Below are positions 24,640 through 37,452 of a DNA stretch of 64,000 bases, piece by piece. This stretch comes from Tetragonia tetragonoides (lineage: Eukaryota > Streptophyta > Magnoliopsida > Caryophyllales > Aizoaceae), in the NCBI GenBank assembly GCA_038025085.1, contig CM076148.1, forward strand, positions 37,655,691 through 37,719,690, read 5' to 3'. The notes beneath the pieces were generated by a model that saw only the letters and a program-made list of their open reading frames with translations, was not told the DNA's origin and searched no databases. A program made the translations under genes and the position numbers. Each line of letters begins with the position of its first letter. The stretch's first letter is position 1.

Positions 24640-27600
24640 CAATACAAATACTCCTGTGCTAGCTATTACAACCAAGTAACAAAGTCTGACTCCCTATATA
24701 GTCCTTGTTTTGCCAAACCATCGGCTACAAAATTCGCACTCCTAGTCCTGTAAATAACTTTGATCCGAGGCCACCAGCTCAAAGCTCTTCTAATGAGTTA
24801 AGCTCAAAACGAACCTCCCAAGGCCCCCCATCCCTTGAGTTGCACCACTTCACTGCATTTTCCGAGTCAGACTCCACTAAAATATCTAGGTGAGAAAGTC
24901 ATTCTTTACAAAGCGTCTCCTGCAATGCTCGATATATAGCCACCACTTCTGCTTGATTGATCTCACCCAAAGGGATGCTACACGAGAATACACATCGAAA
25001 GTTTGCCTTCCAATCTCGAAGGACACCCCCTATAGCTCCTCGCCCTTCCTTCGATGACGCGTCAACATTCCACTTTAGACACCCTCTCACTGGAGCTTTC
25101 CAAGACACAGGTTGCCTGGGGATAGATTTCGGGACAAAGATTCTCAGACAAGACGGTTGACGACTCACCTCCTAAAGAGAATAAGGAAAGGACGAGTCCC
25201 ACGCTTTGATCCACAAACCCAGACGCATTAAGATGAGCTCAAACCACTCATCTTTGCTGCATTCTTTGCGTTCGAAAATCCTCGAATTTCGTTCTTTCCA
25301 TAGAGACCACACAACTACAAAAGAGAAAGTGATCCAGACTTTCTTGAAATGAGACCCGCTTATAATGTCACACCTTTGATCAAAGAAATCATTCATCATC
25401 AAAGGAGCACACCATCTAACCTTCCAAATATCAAGCCACCTACTTCACATTGTACTGGCAAAGTCACTGTGGATCAGTAAATGTTGCACGCTCTCATCAT
25501 GGCGACCACATAACACACAATTTGGGTCATCTACACACTGAAACCCCAGCTTCACAAGACGATCCTTTCTTTTCAATCTACCCAAATATGCTAGCCACAT
25601 AAAGATTTCAACTTTTGGTGGTGCCAAACCATGCCACAAACCTTTCACAGCCTCAAATGTCGATCCTCCCTCTATCAGAGCCAACTTTCTTCTTACTGAC
25701 TTCACCGAAAAAAGTTCGTTATTTTCATGTTTCCACATCAGTTTATCTGAGATGCCTGGATCCAGTTGTACCTGTTGGAGCAGAGCAAACAATTCCCTTT
25801 TTTTCTCAACCTCCCATACAAACAGACTCCTCCTCCAACTCAAATTCCATTTCCAAAGGAAACCATCCCAAAAGCCCACATCAATAATTTTGCTCATTCG
25901 AAATTGCATAGAGTCGAGAAAATTTCGTACACAGTGTTTCATCACCAATCCATTTATCCAACCAGAACCTGGCATTAGACCCGTTACCAATAGTGATTAC
26001 AACATCTTCTTTAAATATCTCAGCAATATTCTGGCAGTTTTTTGTGCTGCTTGAAATTCCTTTCCACAATCCCCCTTTTTTAGGAATAGCCAGTTCTTCT
26101 AGGGAGGATATATTATGGAGATAATATTTATCAATTATCAAATCTTTCCACAAGCTGACCTCCTCACTAAATAAACACCACACCCACTTACTCAATAATG
26201 CTTTGTTCATTGCTCTAATGGAACCCACGTTCAAACCTCCTAGCTCCCTTGGTTTTTCAATCAACTTCCAGTTTACCAAACAAAGAGGCTTTTTATCCAT
26301 ATCACACCCTGCCCAAAAGAAGTTTCTTTGAATTTGTGTTATTTTGTCAGCCACTGCACTTGGAAGCTTGAAAATTGACATGTAGTAAATGGGAAGGTTA
26401 CTTAAAGACGCCTTAATCAACGTTAACCTGCCTCCCATATATAACATTTTTCCTCTCCAAGTAGCTAGTTTCTCCTCCATTTTCTCAATTATGGGACGCC
26501 AAAATTCAATTTTTCTGGGACTGTCTCCCAAAGGCAACCCAAGGTACTTAATTGGCAGATTTTCGCATCTACAATGAAGGTCAAAGGCTAGATTTTCCAC
26601 CCATTGCTTCTCCACATTAATTCCGATCAAGGAGAATTTATGAAAGTTCGTCTTCAACCTGAAAGCCAATTGAAAGGAGATTAAAATCATCTTGATCACA
26701 TCCAAATATTTTTTCTCTGCAGGACAAAAAACAATCGTATCGTCTGCGAACTGTAGGTGAGAAAAGGACATACCCCCTGGCGTTGATTGAATCCCTTGGA
26801 GATATCCTAGTCGTACTGCCTTCTTGATCAAACACCTCAGAACTTCAGCCACGATGTTAAATAAGAACGGGGAGAGAGGGTCCCCTTGACGTAGCCCCCT
26901 CTCCATCTTGAACGAGGGTGTGGGAGATCCATTAATCAGTATCGAAGCCGATGCAATTTGAAGACACCATTGGACCCAACTTCGCCATTTTTGTGGAAAG
27001 TTCATTTTACCAACTACCCAGTCAAGGAACGACCATGACACTGTATCATATACTTTGTGGAAGTCAAGCTTCCACACACAGATTTTTTCCTTCTTCCTGG
27101 ATGCTGATTCTATTACTTCATTGGCAATAAGAGCACTGTCAATTATTTGACGCCCCCCAATAAACACTGATCGAGTAGCTCCCACAACACTATCCATTAC
27201 CTCCTTTATTCGGTTTGCCAAGATTTTTGCCAAGATTTTATACAGGGAGCCTATCATGCTGATCGGACGATAGTCCTTCAATTCCTCCAGACAATCAATC
27301 TTTGGAATCAAGCTTATGTACGCCACATTAATATTGTGAGGAAATTCACCTTTGTCCCAAAACTGGTTTATGAACTCCATTACTTCTCCCTTAATCAAGT
27401 CCCAAGCTCCCTTGATAAAATTAAAATTAAATCCATCTGGACTCGGAAGTTTCGACCCTTCACATTGCCAGACTGCTTGTTGTATTTCCTCCTCTCTGAA
27501 GTGCTCAATCAAATTAACCCCCTGCTCAGTAGTAATTTTTCCCAACTCTAAGTCATCAAACACTGGTCTTCTTGGGAACTCTTCCTTGAAAATGCTTTTG

Positions 27601-28791
27601 AAGTAGCTGATAGTAGCATTCTTTATTTCTGCTGGCTTTGTTAGAACCTTTCCCTCAAATTTCAGCTTGGACATACCATTTCTACGTCTTCTACTTGAAG
27701 CCACAGCATGAAAGAAGCGAGTATTTTTGTCTCCGGCCTTAACCGAGTTGGTTCTAGCCATTTGAGCCCAATAACACTCTCGTCTTTTACACCAACGCCA
27801 TAGCTCTGCAGTATCATTTTTTCTTTCTGCCAATTCATCTAGTGATAGTGTTCTCTGTGCAGCCCTCTTATCCCATTCCTCCACTCTTTTTTCTAACTCT
27901 TCCACTTTGAAATTCAGATCGCCAAATTCATTTTTGTTCCATTCTCGCATTTTTTCTCTCAATCTCTTCAATTTCTCACTAACATGTTCATGTTCATGTT
28001 CCCCACTTCCTATTGACGTATCTTCCTTCCATTCCTTCTCAACCAATTTCATGAATTCTGGATGATCCAGCCAACAATCTAACACACGGAAAGGTTTCGG
28101 GCCCCAATTCATGACCTCCGAATTAATCAACAATGGCGTATGATCTGATAAACCCCTTCGAAGAGACAATGCTGTAAGTGAGCCAGTCTCCATTGGCAAA
28201 GACTCTATCAATTCTACTCATAGAGTTACCTCGGAACCATATATATTTACCCCCTTTCAAATCCACCTCCATCAATTGCATGGAAGATAACATATTTCTC
28301 AAATCATCCACTCCTTGCGAGTTCATCATTCTGCTTGATCTATCCTCCTCTTTCAACACTTCATTGAAGTCACCAAAAAGGATCCATGGAACATTGTCAC
28401 GAGCCCATTCACTGCTGATCTTCTCCCATGCCTCTGCTCGCTGATTAATTTCTGCAGGGCCATAAACAGTCACAATCTTGCACTCAAAATTGTTTTCAGC
28501 CAACCTACCTTTCAAAAGTAACCAGTTGGTTGCTATGATCTCGCTTTCGACTTTGAAAAAAGACTCCTGCCAAGCCACCAATATTCCTCCAGAATTTTCC
28601 CTAGACGGAGAGTATCTCCATTGAATTTTATCACCCTTCCACACCTTTCTCACGTCTTTATCATTCAACTCTTCAAACTTTGTTTCTTGAATTGCAATTA
28701 ATCCTGGGTCATGTTTTTTTATCATACTCCTTAAAGCTGATTTTTTCTCTCTACTATGTAAACCCCTAATATTCCAACTTAGTATCTTCAT
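24640..28791 (-). pseudogene. LINE ORF2: endonuclease, reverse transcriptase, zinc finger, RNase H, broken
   Basis: MKILSWNIRGL opens an AP-type endonuclease with QETK and FGDFNEVL. Near 28185 the frame shifts to a long frame (to 25881) holding LRRGLSDHTPLLI, the end of the endonuclease. The reverse transcriptase follows, with GLRQGDPLSPFLFN and the catalytic FADD (QFADDTIVF). A second shift near 25900 leads to the frame ending in the zinc knuckle CVLCGRHDESVQHLL. Stops follow near 25445 and 25172. The RNase H part keeps WNVDAS, NQAEVVAI and, after one more stop, LVESDSENAV. At least four lesions show it cannot produce a whole protein. Confidence 0.9.
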
Positions 28792-28835
28792 TTAACAACT
28801 AAAAACACACCCACTCTATTAAGGCCTGACATACC

Positions 28836-31019
28836 TTAATCCATATTGGATTTTTCCCACTCTTCCTCTTCGTCGTGCAAAATCTTTTTAATTCTTGACA
28901 CCATTGTTTTGTTGCTCTCTGGATATGACATTCCAAGCTTTTTAGCAAAGCTTAAAATCCCAAAGGAACTTTTAGATACCAATTGCTCTGCTTCATTGCT
29001 CACGTGAGACGCATGAGACCCTCTTTTAACCCTCTCCCCCATCACTATTGGATCACGACTAGTAAGTCCTTCTCCTACTGCAGTTAAGGCTCTTTGTTCT
29101 TCCTCTCTCCTACGCCTTTTGGCCAATTTTCTTTTGTGATGGGCTACGATTATACTCAAGGGAATATCCTCGTCAAAGCCTTGGGGCCCAAATGTTGATG
29201 TGCTGATAGAGTCCATACTAAACTCAACTTGGTTCTCTAACATAATGTTTGGGCTACTTCTTCAACTTCACGTTCCTCACCCCCCAAAATTCTGGTTGAA
29301 TAAAATCATTCTATCATTATTATTCTCAGGCCCTGTGTTATCATCATTGGAACTCCCACTACTGACCATCCCCTCGATTCCTTCTCCCTGGGCTTCTTCT
29401 ATTGGGTGGGTGAATGGCGTCATAATGATTGCCTCGGTCCCAACATCAGATTGTCTCCTTGTTTTCCCTGTTACTTCGACTGTGTTAGGGCTGATGACAT
29501 CATCATCTTGGAGTTTCTTTGGACTTCCATGGAGGTTTTTTTCTTGTTCATCAATTGAATTCGATTCAGTACTGACTGAAATCACATCGTCATTGTTCCT
29601 TTTAAATGCTTCCCAGGCCTCTTCACTAAAAGGATTGTAGTCTTCCTCCATAACTGCTAACTTGTGATTATTTTGATTAAGTTTGAACTAAGCGTAATCT
29701 GAGATTTTGAACATAAAATCCGTAATTATCAGCACTCTGCAGCATTCAATTGATCTCACCTCTGAGTACTCCTTATCAAAGGCAATGACTTTGCCCCATG
29801 CACTCCCAACTCTTCTCATGTTTTCTATAGACCACGCATTCAATGGTAGCCCAAATATGGAGAGCCATGTTGTTCTCCACCTTGATGTTTCAAACTCCAC
29901 CCATGGCTTATATTGGTTGTACCACTCATTCATCCATCCTGCCTCTTCCCTTATGCTGTTATCAAGACCCTCCTTCGACTCAAAGGTAATAAGGTGCATC
30001 ATACCTCCCATCTGACGAATTCGGATTCCCATCACTCATTTTTCCTCCAGTTTTTCTTGTATCACCTCGGTCGGGGTTTCATCATGAGCTATGGCCACCA
30101 AACTTTGCTCAAGCCATTCAAGATGTTCTTCACATTGTTCCCCTTCTATCACTCCTACGGCTTCATCCCCATCTACACTTGCAGCAAGTAGATTATTCCT
30201 AACTTGGGTGACAACTTCACCCATCAATTCGTTGTTCTTCTGGTACTCTTCATCAATCATTGAAGGTCTGGGTAAAATTGTCAATGTTTTGGCACCATCC
30301 TTCGTTCTGATCTCTACTACAGACTCATTCCCTATGCTTTTTGTGTGGTTCTCCCCATCAGTTGCCCTCACCTCCTCTGCCACAGGAGATGAGTCAGGAA
30401 TATTAAGAATCTTCTCTATATTTTGTTCTCCATTATCTCCATTTGACTTCTTTGCTTCTACTTCAGGTGTTTGGGAATCTGGATGGTTTTTTCCTTTTTC
30501 ATTGGTGTTGCTTCTTTTCTCTGACCGTTGGAATCTGGCTAACTGAACTCTCAAATTCCCTCCTTCAAATCTTCTCCCATCTTCATATCGAATTGCCCTC
30601 TGTGCTTCCCTATAGTTCCTGAACTTCACAAAGGCAAATCTGTGATTGCTTCCACCCCTGAGTTTCCATGGCACAAAGACGTCAATGACATGTCCATGTA
30701 TCCAGAACAATTCGCGCACTGCCCTGTTATTGACATTCATCGGTAGGTTGTCGACGAACAAAGTTGTAACAGACTCTCTATTGTGTGGGACAAAGGCATC
30801 GTCCCTACCCCTCATATGCTGCTTATTCATGGCGTTGCCACGCCACTCCTGATTGAATCTAGTTTCCCTCACCCTTGGTCTTTGTTTCCTGTTGGTAACC
30901 ACTCTCCATTCTCCATGGCCACTCTGGTTTCTAGGTTCAACCCAGTTTGGTTTGAAGAATCTGTATCGCATTTCCCCTACTTGCTCTCCCCTTCTCTCTC
31001 TAGCTTTTTCTCTCTCCAT
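28836..31019 (-). pseudogene. LINE ORF1 with RRM domain, broken
   Basis: The frame starts MEREKARERRGE and gives an Arg-rich N-terminus. An RRM follows, with TTLFVDNLPMNV (RNP2) and FAFVKFRNYREAQRAI (RNP1) near residues 85-140. The 30036-31019 segment then stops, and related coding continues in segments at 30035-29688, 29651-29277 and 29243-28836. Those contain a WRTTWLSIFGLPLNAWS block typical of plant LINE ORF1 and an acidic tail. At least three breaks separate the pieces. The product would bind the element's RNA. Confidence 0.85.
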
Positions 31020-31373
31020 TTTTGTTTCAATAAAACCCAATTTTTTTTTATTGTTTGTTTACGTGGAATCGGAACCCGTTTGAAACCGACACCTTAACGG
31101 ATCCAATTCCGAACCCCCAAAAATAGAAACCGTTACCTACCGGTTCCAATTTTCGGATTATAATATTTCGAAACCGGAATCAGTTTTCAATCTTGCATCG
31201 TCTTTATTTTGTTAGTGATTCAAATAAGTATTTGAATTATAATATTTGATTTTGTATTAAGTTTGTTACTAATATTTATTGGTGTGATATAAGTGTGCCC
31301 TTTTTTTTAAAAAAATACATAACTATTTGGTTTCAAAAATAATAAAATAGAATAGAATATTAATATAAACCAG

Positions 31374-31442
31374 GGTATCCACGGACCACAAACCAATTTT
31401 TTTGGTTTGGGAAAAAAAAAAGGTTCGTGGTCCGTGGATACC
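31374..31442. repeat. Short perfect-stem hairpin
   Basis: GGTATCCACGGACCAC and its reverse complement form a 21-bp stem with one mismatch around a loop of about 27 bases that is rich in T and A. It lies in the spacer between the LINE and the BAHD gene. Confidence 0.8.
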
Positions 31443-31630
31443 ATGAACCAGTTAATACCAATGGATATCCCTCAAGGCTCAAGGTCATCACTTTAACTAA
31501 ATCAACAAATGTTTTAAGACTTTAGATTAAAGTACACATGATGCATTTGCACCAGAAAAAGAGTACACATAAGAAATGAAGTGTTTCCATTTTAGCTAAG
31601 ATAAGGAACTCGAAGGTGTGGAGACAAAAC

Positions 31631-33265
31631 TCATAAAGTGATGATCAGATAAAAGCTCATTGCCTCGGGTGCAAGACATATGTGCATGTCCACACTACCG
31701 CCACCTCCATGTCCCTGGAAGGCAATAACACAACCATCAAAATTATTGGAGAACCCAGTCCGAACAGCCACTGCTCTGCCTAAACCAAACTCTGGCTGAT
31801 ACGCCTCAAACCTTGGTGAACCGGCAATCATTATAAAAGAATTGACACTCGAAGCAAAACACGGGCGCAAAATCAGAGGACCACCCTCAACAAAGGGCTG
31901 TAAGAATACATTACGAGTTGCATTGTCATCCATGCTTGCTATTGCTTGGTGGAGTAACATGGCAGCCGAACCCAACCCATTGTTAAGCAACTCACCCACT
32001 TTGCATATTCCATGAGCACCCGCGACGAAATTTCCAAAGTATTCATTTGACAAGGGCGGGTTTAAACGATGCCTGAGATTGACAGATAATGAACAAATTG
32101 TACTTTTATCAGAGGGTGTATTTCGTGCTCGAGTGATGGATTGCCATACTAGTGCTGATAGCGCCTGAAAAGCTGAGATGTTTAGATGCTTATCAACAGC
32201 ATTGCCACCTGCAACTGTAGGAATACATACGACAACATTACCTAAACGAAATATTAACCCGATGCATTGCATGGAAAAAACTTGAAACCCAGTGAAACAC
32301 ACGGGTTCCCAAACTAGTTTCAATCAGATGTGACTCTTGTCTCATTATGAGACGACCTCATACTAATTTTTGTGCTCATAAAGTAATAAATGGCTAGCTA
32401 ACTTGCAGTACTTACCGCCACTGGCACCACCACCAGGTCCACCACAGTCGGCGTTGACATTGGCATTGGCATTGGCCTTAAGTGTTGCAATTGATGCAGC
32501 CGAGAAGTGAAAGATCCTCTTTCTAAGGCTAAGCCGACGAGCTTCGTCGAATCGTGTTATGAACTCTTCTGGCTTAAGGTAGGGGAGCTTGATAATCGGA
32601 CCATATCCATCAGGAAACGGTGTTTGATAAATAGGCACGTTAGCAATAATGCTACCATCAAATGAACTTGACGATGATGATGATTTCATGAATATCTCAG
32701 ACCACGAGCTCAAGAAATGTGAAAAGGAGGCACCATCTGCTACACTATGGTTCATGGAACATCCAATAAAGACCCCATCAGCGAGCTCCGTCACTTGAAC
32801 TGACAACAAAGGCCTAGTGTGACCATCATGATTAACCGCCCCCTGGCCAAGATCAAAGAATGACCGGACTATGCTCGGCACATCGCCGTTGGAGGACCCG
32901 AGAATGATGCCGGAAACCGTCACGTCGAGGGAAATTGCGGTAATGAGCCTTGCCCCAGGTCCTTTGTCGCAATCGATGTATATCCAACACGAGTGCTCGT
33001 CTTCGTAAAGCTCGGTTGAAAGTTGTCCGGCAAGTGGGTAGAAATGAACTAAGGCATGAGATAGAGAGACTTTGAGGTTCTCCAAAAGAGAGGAAAGACT
33101 AGTAGCAGTATTAGTTTTAGCAAAGAGGAGACCTCTTTGCATATAGGTTAAGGATATCATGGCTACATCTACAGGACCCAAGTAATAAGGCAACGCATGC
33201 CTTTCATCATCACTAGTGATTGCTGGTTTGATGAACCATTCTGAAATAAACTTAACTTGAGACAT
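31631..33265 (-). CDS. BAHD-family acyltransferase, two exons
   Basis: BAHD enzymes move acyl groups from acyl-CoA to alcohols or amines of secondary metabolites in the cytosol. The exons are 33265-32416 and 32214-31631, separated by a 201-bp intron with donor GGCG|GTAAGT. Together they give about 477 residues, slightly above the usual 430-460. The catalytic HXXXD motif is present as HSVAD (residues 173-177), preceded by a typical FYPLAG near 75-80. NLRHRLNPPL, conserved in this subgroup, lies in exon 2. The structural DFGWG motif is changed to EFGLG near residue 430. Overall it resembles the uncharacterised At3g50280-like subgroup. The region before the intron holds Asn/Ala and Gly-rich low-complexity sequence (ANANANVNADCGGPGGGASG) not typical of the family. 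Two acceptors 6 bp apart are possible. The substrate cannot be told from sequence. Confidence 0.85.
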
Positions 33266-33290
33266 AGTGGAACCAAGTGTACGAACTGTA

Positions 33291-33349
33291 TGTGTGATAA
33301 GAAAAAAGGATCAATATATGTGTGATCAGAAAAAAGGATCAATATATGT
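33291..33349. repeat. 29-bp tandem duplication in the BAHD gene 5' flank
   Basis: GTGTGAT(A/C)AGAAAAAAGG followed by ATCAATATAT occurs twice in a row, 26-84 bp upstream of the BAHD start codon. Confidence 0.85.
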
Positions 33350-34523
33350 AGATCAATAGATAAACTAGCTAATTTTGTGGCGACACAAAGTGTTCATTTT
33401 TTTGATAAGAAAACATGGATCGAATGGAAATAATGCAGCGTAAGATGCGTTGTTGCACGTTGTACCCCATTTGTACAGCTCTATCATTCCACATTTCGAT
33501 CAAGAATTGGAAGATTGCAGATCTCAATAACAAGTTGCTACTTTACTTCGAAATAAAAATATATGGATCAGACGTACTTCGGATTTGTATAAAAAATAAC
33601 CACAAGGTTGATAAAATATACTCCTTGCGCAATAAAAAACATTTTTTTTGGTGCGAAATGCTAAATAAAATAAAATAAGCTGGAAACATAGCCCCTTGCG
33701 TTGAAAGAATTCACACGCGGCCACTAGCTTTCTGTTTCTTATTGATTCTTGAAAAAAGAATAATTGGAATGAAAAATTAGAATTAGTGAATTTCTTCCCA
33801 TGATTCTGCAACTACCACTTTTTCATTTTTACGTCCAACATTACCCAGGCGAGTGCAATTGGCAACATATGTTGCCCTCAGAAAAGGAACAGGCAGCCTA
33901 TATCTAGCCATAAACACCAAAGAACAAAAACAAACGGGACCCTTGTGGGGCAACCTTGAGTGGGAAGCTTACTTGGTAAGACCTTTGAGATAATAACGTC
34001 AGTTTGCCACTTGAGAATGACAAAGAGAGCCGACGTGTGGTTTTTGTTGATTTTTACCGACACTTTGTTACCGATCTTGGTTGATTTTACCTTATTCCAC
34101 AATAATTTTTGTTTGGATTTTCTGGTTTTTGCCAAGCTTTGTTGAAAGGAACAAAAAGAAACATATCAAGAGAACACACCCATACAATGTCATACCATGA
34201 ATGAGTAATAACAAATGACATGGCATAGAGCCTAGAAAATATGATTTCTACCAAAAACAGAAACTGAGCAGGAAACATGTACAATATTCTTTTAACCCAC
34301 ACTAAAGAAAAAGTAAACAACATGAAATTGGTGGAAGCCAACAAAAACTGATAAGTAAATAATTAAGTGTAAATGGAAGTCAGAAAGGGAAAAAAAAAAT
34401 ACCTCAAAGAGACAACCTTTCATGGGTTCTCACAATTCACCATACTTCACGAAATGATGGTGCTTGAAAATGGCTGCTGCACAAGCTGGAAGAATACCAA
34501 ACGACTAATGTAGAAGGCTATTC
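33350..34523. other. Spacer between the BAHD and F-box genes
   Basis: AT-rich. Frames at 33415-33678, 33524-33811, 33878-34135 and 34087-34344 overlap one another and show no domain. No bounded repeat was seen. Confidence 0.45.
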
Positions 34524-35603
34524 TTATGCAGATAAATTGGGGTACTTAACATCAAGGAATGGTAAACCAAGAAAGTTCTGCAGTTCTTTTCGTTTTGAAG
34601 TCCCCAACATTCTGCTGCTCTGCTTGAACATTAAGATTCCCACTTTTAGCGGAAACAAAACTTTGTATACAAATGCTGCCCCTGAATGATGACAAGGCAC
34701 ACAGCCTTTAACTTTATTATTTCTCAAATCAAACCAAAGTAAGTGAGTGCTTCTTATATCTACTAGAACTTCATCTCCACTTTTAGAGTAAGCAATAGGT
34801 CTCATGTACAAGATAGATTGTAATCGACAAACATATTTGAATATGGAAGTCCAAGAATCCTTCACACCGTACTCCTTCATAACCCAAATGAGAAAAGTGC
34901 CAACGGCAGAATCATCATGATAAGAGGCACATAAATATACACCCAAAGTCCCCAAAGTAACATCACATATTTTCGAACTGCTATCAGGCAGTGAGACTTG
35001 ATGGTATGTTTCACTATGAAGCTCAAATCCAATAACTCCAACCTTTGCAGCTGAACCATCACTCTCCCCAAAAAAGCTGTATATCATTACACAGCTAGAT
35101 TGCAATTTAGCAAATTTAAGAACTTTATAATCACCAGAAGCACTATTATACCCAAAACCATATTTTTGAGGCATGGGCGCAGACATGTCGATGGAAGAAG
35201 CAGGGAGCACAAAGCGATCTCGAGTAGATGGGTTATACAAAATTGCATCAGTTCTGCCAATCCGAACACAAATCAATCCATTACAAGAGCCAACAATCTC
35301 AATACCACGTGCCAGACGGTGATCAACTTTGCTGGATGTACCAAGTTTCTCCAACTTGTCCAGTTCTATGGAGTAGCAAGCAGCAATATCTTTGAAAACA
35401 AGGAACGGACAATTGGAACCCGATTCAAGTGACTGTCTTAGATGGACATGAGCAAACTCTGGGGTGCTTATGAGGGCAGAAGCCCACTTAGATGCACACT
35501 TGAAACGCAGAAGATCTATAAATGCTAAACGTAAAAGGATATTGATTGCTAACTCAGTCGGTAGTATCCCTAGAATTCCCTGTAACGGAAATGTGAATAG
35601 CAT
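34524..35603 (-). CDS. F-box protein with F-box-associated domain
   Basis: F-box proteins link substrates to SCF ubiquitin ligases. The reading frame starts at an ATG giving MLFTFPLQG and encodes 359 residues. The F-box is ILPTELAINILLRL followed by LLRFKCASKWASALIS (about residues 12-45). The associated domain then shows IVGSCNGLICV, LYNPSTR, YGFGYNSASGDYKVLKF and WVMKEYGVKDSW. Compared with its paralogue at 41.8 kb, it lacks about 40 residues between YSFFGES and VIGFELHSETY. The first codons overlap a strong acceptor, CGTTACAG|GGAATT (exon from 35579), so the real start may be in an upstream exon; a candidate is 38063-38080. The target substrate is unknown. Confidence 0.8.
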   Translation of the reverse strand: MLFTFPLQGILGILPTELAINILLRLAFIDLLRFKCASKWASALISTPEFAHVHLRQSLESGSNCPFLVFKDIAACYSIELDKLEKLGTSSKVDHRLARGIEIVGSCNGLICVRIGRTDAILYNPSTRDRFVLPASSIDMSAPMPQKYGFGYNSASGDYKVLKFAKLQSSCVMIYSFFGESDGSAAKVGVIGFELHSETYHQVSLPDSSSKICDVTLGTLGVYLCASYHDDSAVGTFLIWVMKEYGVKDSWTSIFKYVCRLQSILYMRPIAYSKSGDEVLVDIRSTHLLWFDLRNNKVKGCVPCHHSGAAFVYKVLFPLKVGILMFKQSSRMLGTSKRKELQNFLGLPFLDVKYPNLSA

Positions 35604-36774
35604 TGTCAGTTTACCAAGTTTTGAATTCCATCAAATCTTTCAAATAACTTAATAAAATTATAAACTGCCAGAACAAATCTAAATACAATAACAGCCACCC
35701 TCCACGTAACCAAAAGCTCTTCCTCTAAATACATTCTACAGAGTACAAGCTACTACGTTGTTAGCACAAATTTAAGTAATCAGAGTTTCTGCTCTAGCTG
35801 AAACCCAAATGATTTTCACAACCTTTTTTACGCAAAAGGTGTACTGAAGTCTGAAGATCATGCTTTCCATTGTCTGAACTCAAAACACAAAGGAACTCGA
35901 GGAAACCTCTTCTTTATGAATTATAATCAACAAGTTCTTTCCTCTCACGCACTTCTAAATTCACAAAACCATATTGTTTCACTAATCTCTTTAAATATTA
36001 TCCAAGTTAATTCTAACAGCTACTTTATTTTATGTGCTTATTAGTCAAATGAACATAAGATTTCCAGGCCAGAAATAAGGATATGAGTGTTTTGTGTTTC
36101 TCGTTTCTGTTCTTTTTTTTTTTCCTCTCTACAACAGTACTATGGCACATAGTTCAGATACTATTTGCTACAAATGAACTTAACTTATCTGACGATCTCT
36201 TATTATTATCCACAATTTTTTATTTTTACAAGAATGAGACATATGAACTTAACTTATAACTCTAGCTAACAGCCTGTTCGGGAGTTGTTAAATACCATTA
36301 ATGGAGGGGAATGAGGGAGAAAATTTAATCTCCTTATCGAGATGAATGAAGGATAAAAGAGAGAACCAATTCACCTCCATTCTACAATATTTACTTTAAA
36401 TTTAAAGCAAAACAAATACCCCCTCGGCCCCTACAATATTTACTTTAAATTTAAATGCTCAAAAAGGACAAAAACTTGTTAACTTCCTTCCATCCCCCTT
36501 CAACCAACTCACAAACATAATCAAAAATCCCCCTCCTTTCTTACACATCCAACACCCTATAAAATCTAGAGAAATTAAAGGGTAAATTTTCGTGAAATTA
36601 GCAACCAGAAAAAATAAAATTGAATACGAATTCGGACATTTTGGCAATGATTATATTAGGCACAATCCAAACAAGCAATTTCGGAAAACTCGTGGAATCA
36701 CGAATCACATAATAGGGCATAGGAAATGGAGTATAATCTAAATCAACGAAAAAAGGAATAAAATTAGGGTGTTA
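35604..36774. other. Leader or intron region of the F-box gene, no other feature
   Basis: AT-rich, no supported coding sequence. If the candidate upstream exon at 38063-38080 is right, this is part of a 2.5-kb intron. Confidence 0.4.
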
Positions 36775-37129
36775 CTATTTACCGCCCCTAAATTACTACC
36801 TACCGCCCCCCCAAATTCCAATTTTGCCCTTTTTCACATTTTCACTCATCCTCTCCCTCTCTAACTCTCACACCAATTCTCCCTCTCTACCACCCACTCT
36901 CATACCCAACCTTCATCAACATTCACTCAAGCAACGGCCGCGGATGTCTGCCGGCGACCAGGAAGTGCCGTCGACGGTGGCGGAGGTAAATTTTTTTTTT
37001 TGCGCATTTTTTTTGCACAGTCGTCTGCAATAAGGGTGAGTCGAAAATTGCAGACGACTAACCCAAGGGTGAGTTGGAAATTTCAGACGACTGTGCAAAA
37101 AAAAATATTTTTATTATTATTTATTATTA

Positions 37130-37191
<62 letters not shown>

Positions 37192-37419
37192 TGATTATTA
37201 CTGATTATTGTTTAATTAATTAAAAATGTGAAATGATAGAGGGGAGGAGCCGGTAAATCGGTGCCGAGGTTATTTAGTGAACTAGCTCGGCACCGATTTA
37301 CCGGCTCCTCCCCTCTACCATTTCACATTTTTAATTAATTAAACAATAATCAGTAATAATAATAATAATAATATTAATAATAATAACAATAAATAATAAT
37401 AATAATAATAATAACAATA

Positions 37420-37452
<33 letters not shown>

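Larger units (their letters stand above)
24541..31038 (-). mobile_element. Plant L1-type LINE with RRM-containing ORF1, about 6.5 kb, inactive
   Basis: The element lies on the minus strand between matching flanks of about 20 bp that contain TTTTTTTTATTGTTTGTTT (24520-24540 and 31039-31060; one T differs). Its poly(A) tail appears as the T-run at 24541-24549. The order is ORF1 with an RRM domain, then ORF2 with endonuclease, reverse transcriptase, a zinc-knuckle and RNase H. Only about 20 bp precede the first ATG of ORF1, so the 5' leader may be truncated. The RRM in ORF1 fits the BNR-type LINEs described in beet. Frameshifts and stops in both ORFs make it non-autonomous. It inserted between the RimP-like and BAHD genes, about 140 bp upstream of the RimP-like start. 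Confidence 0.92.

Noticed and set aside
30091..30546. Plus-strand frames over the LINE
   Set aside because: They are shadows of the minus-strand LINE ORF1.
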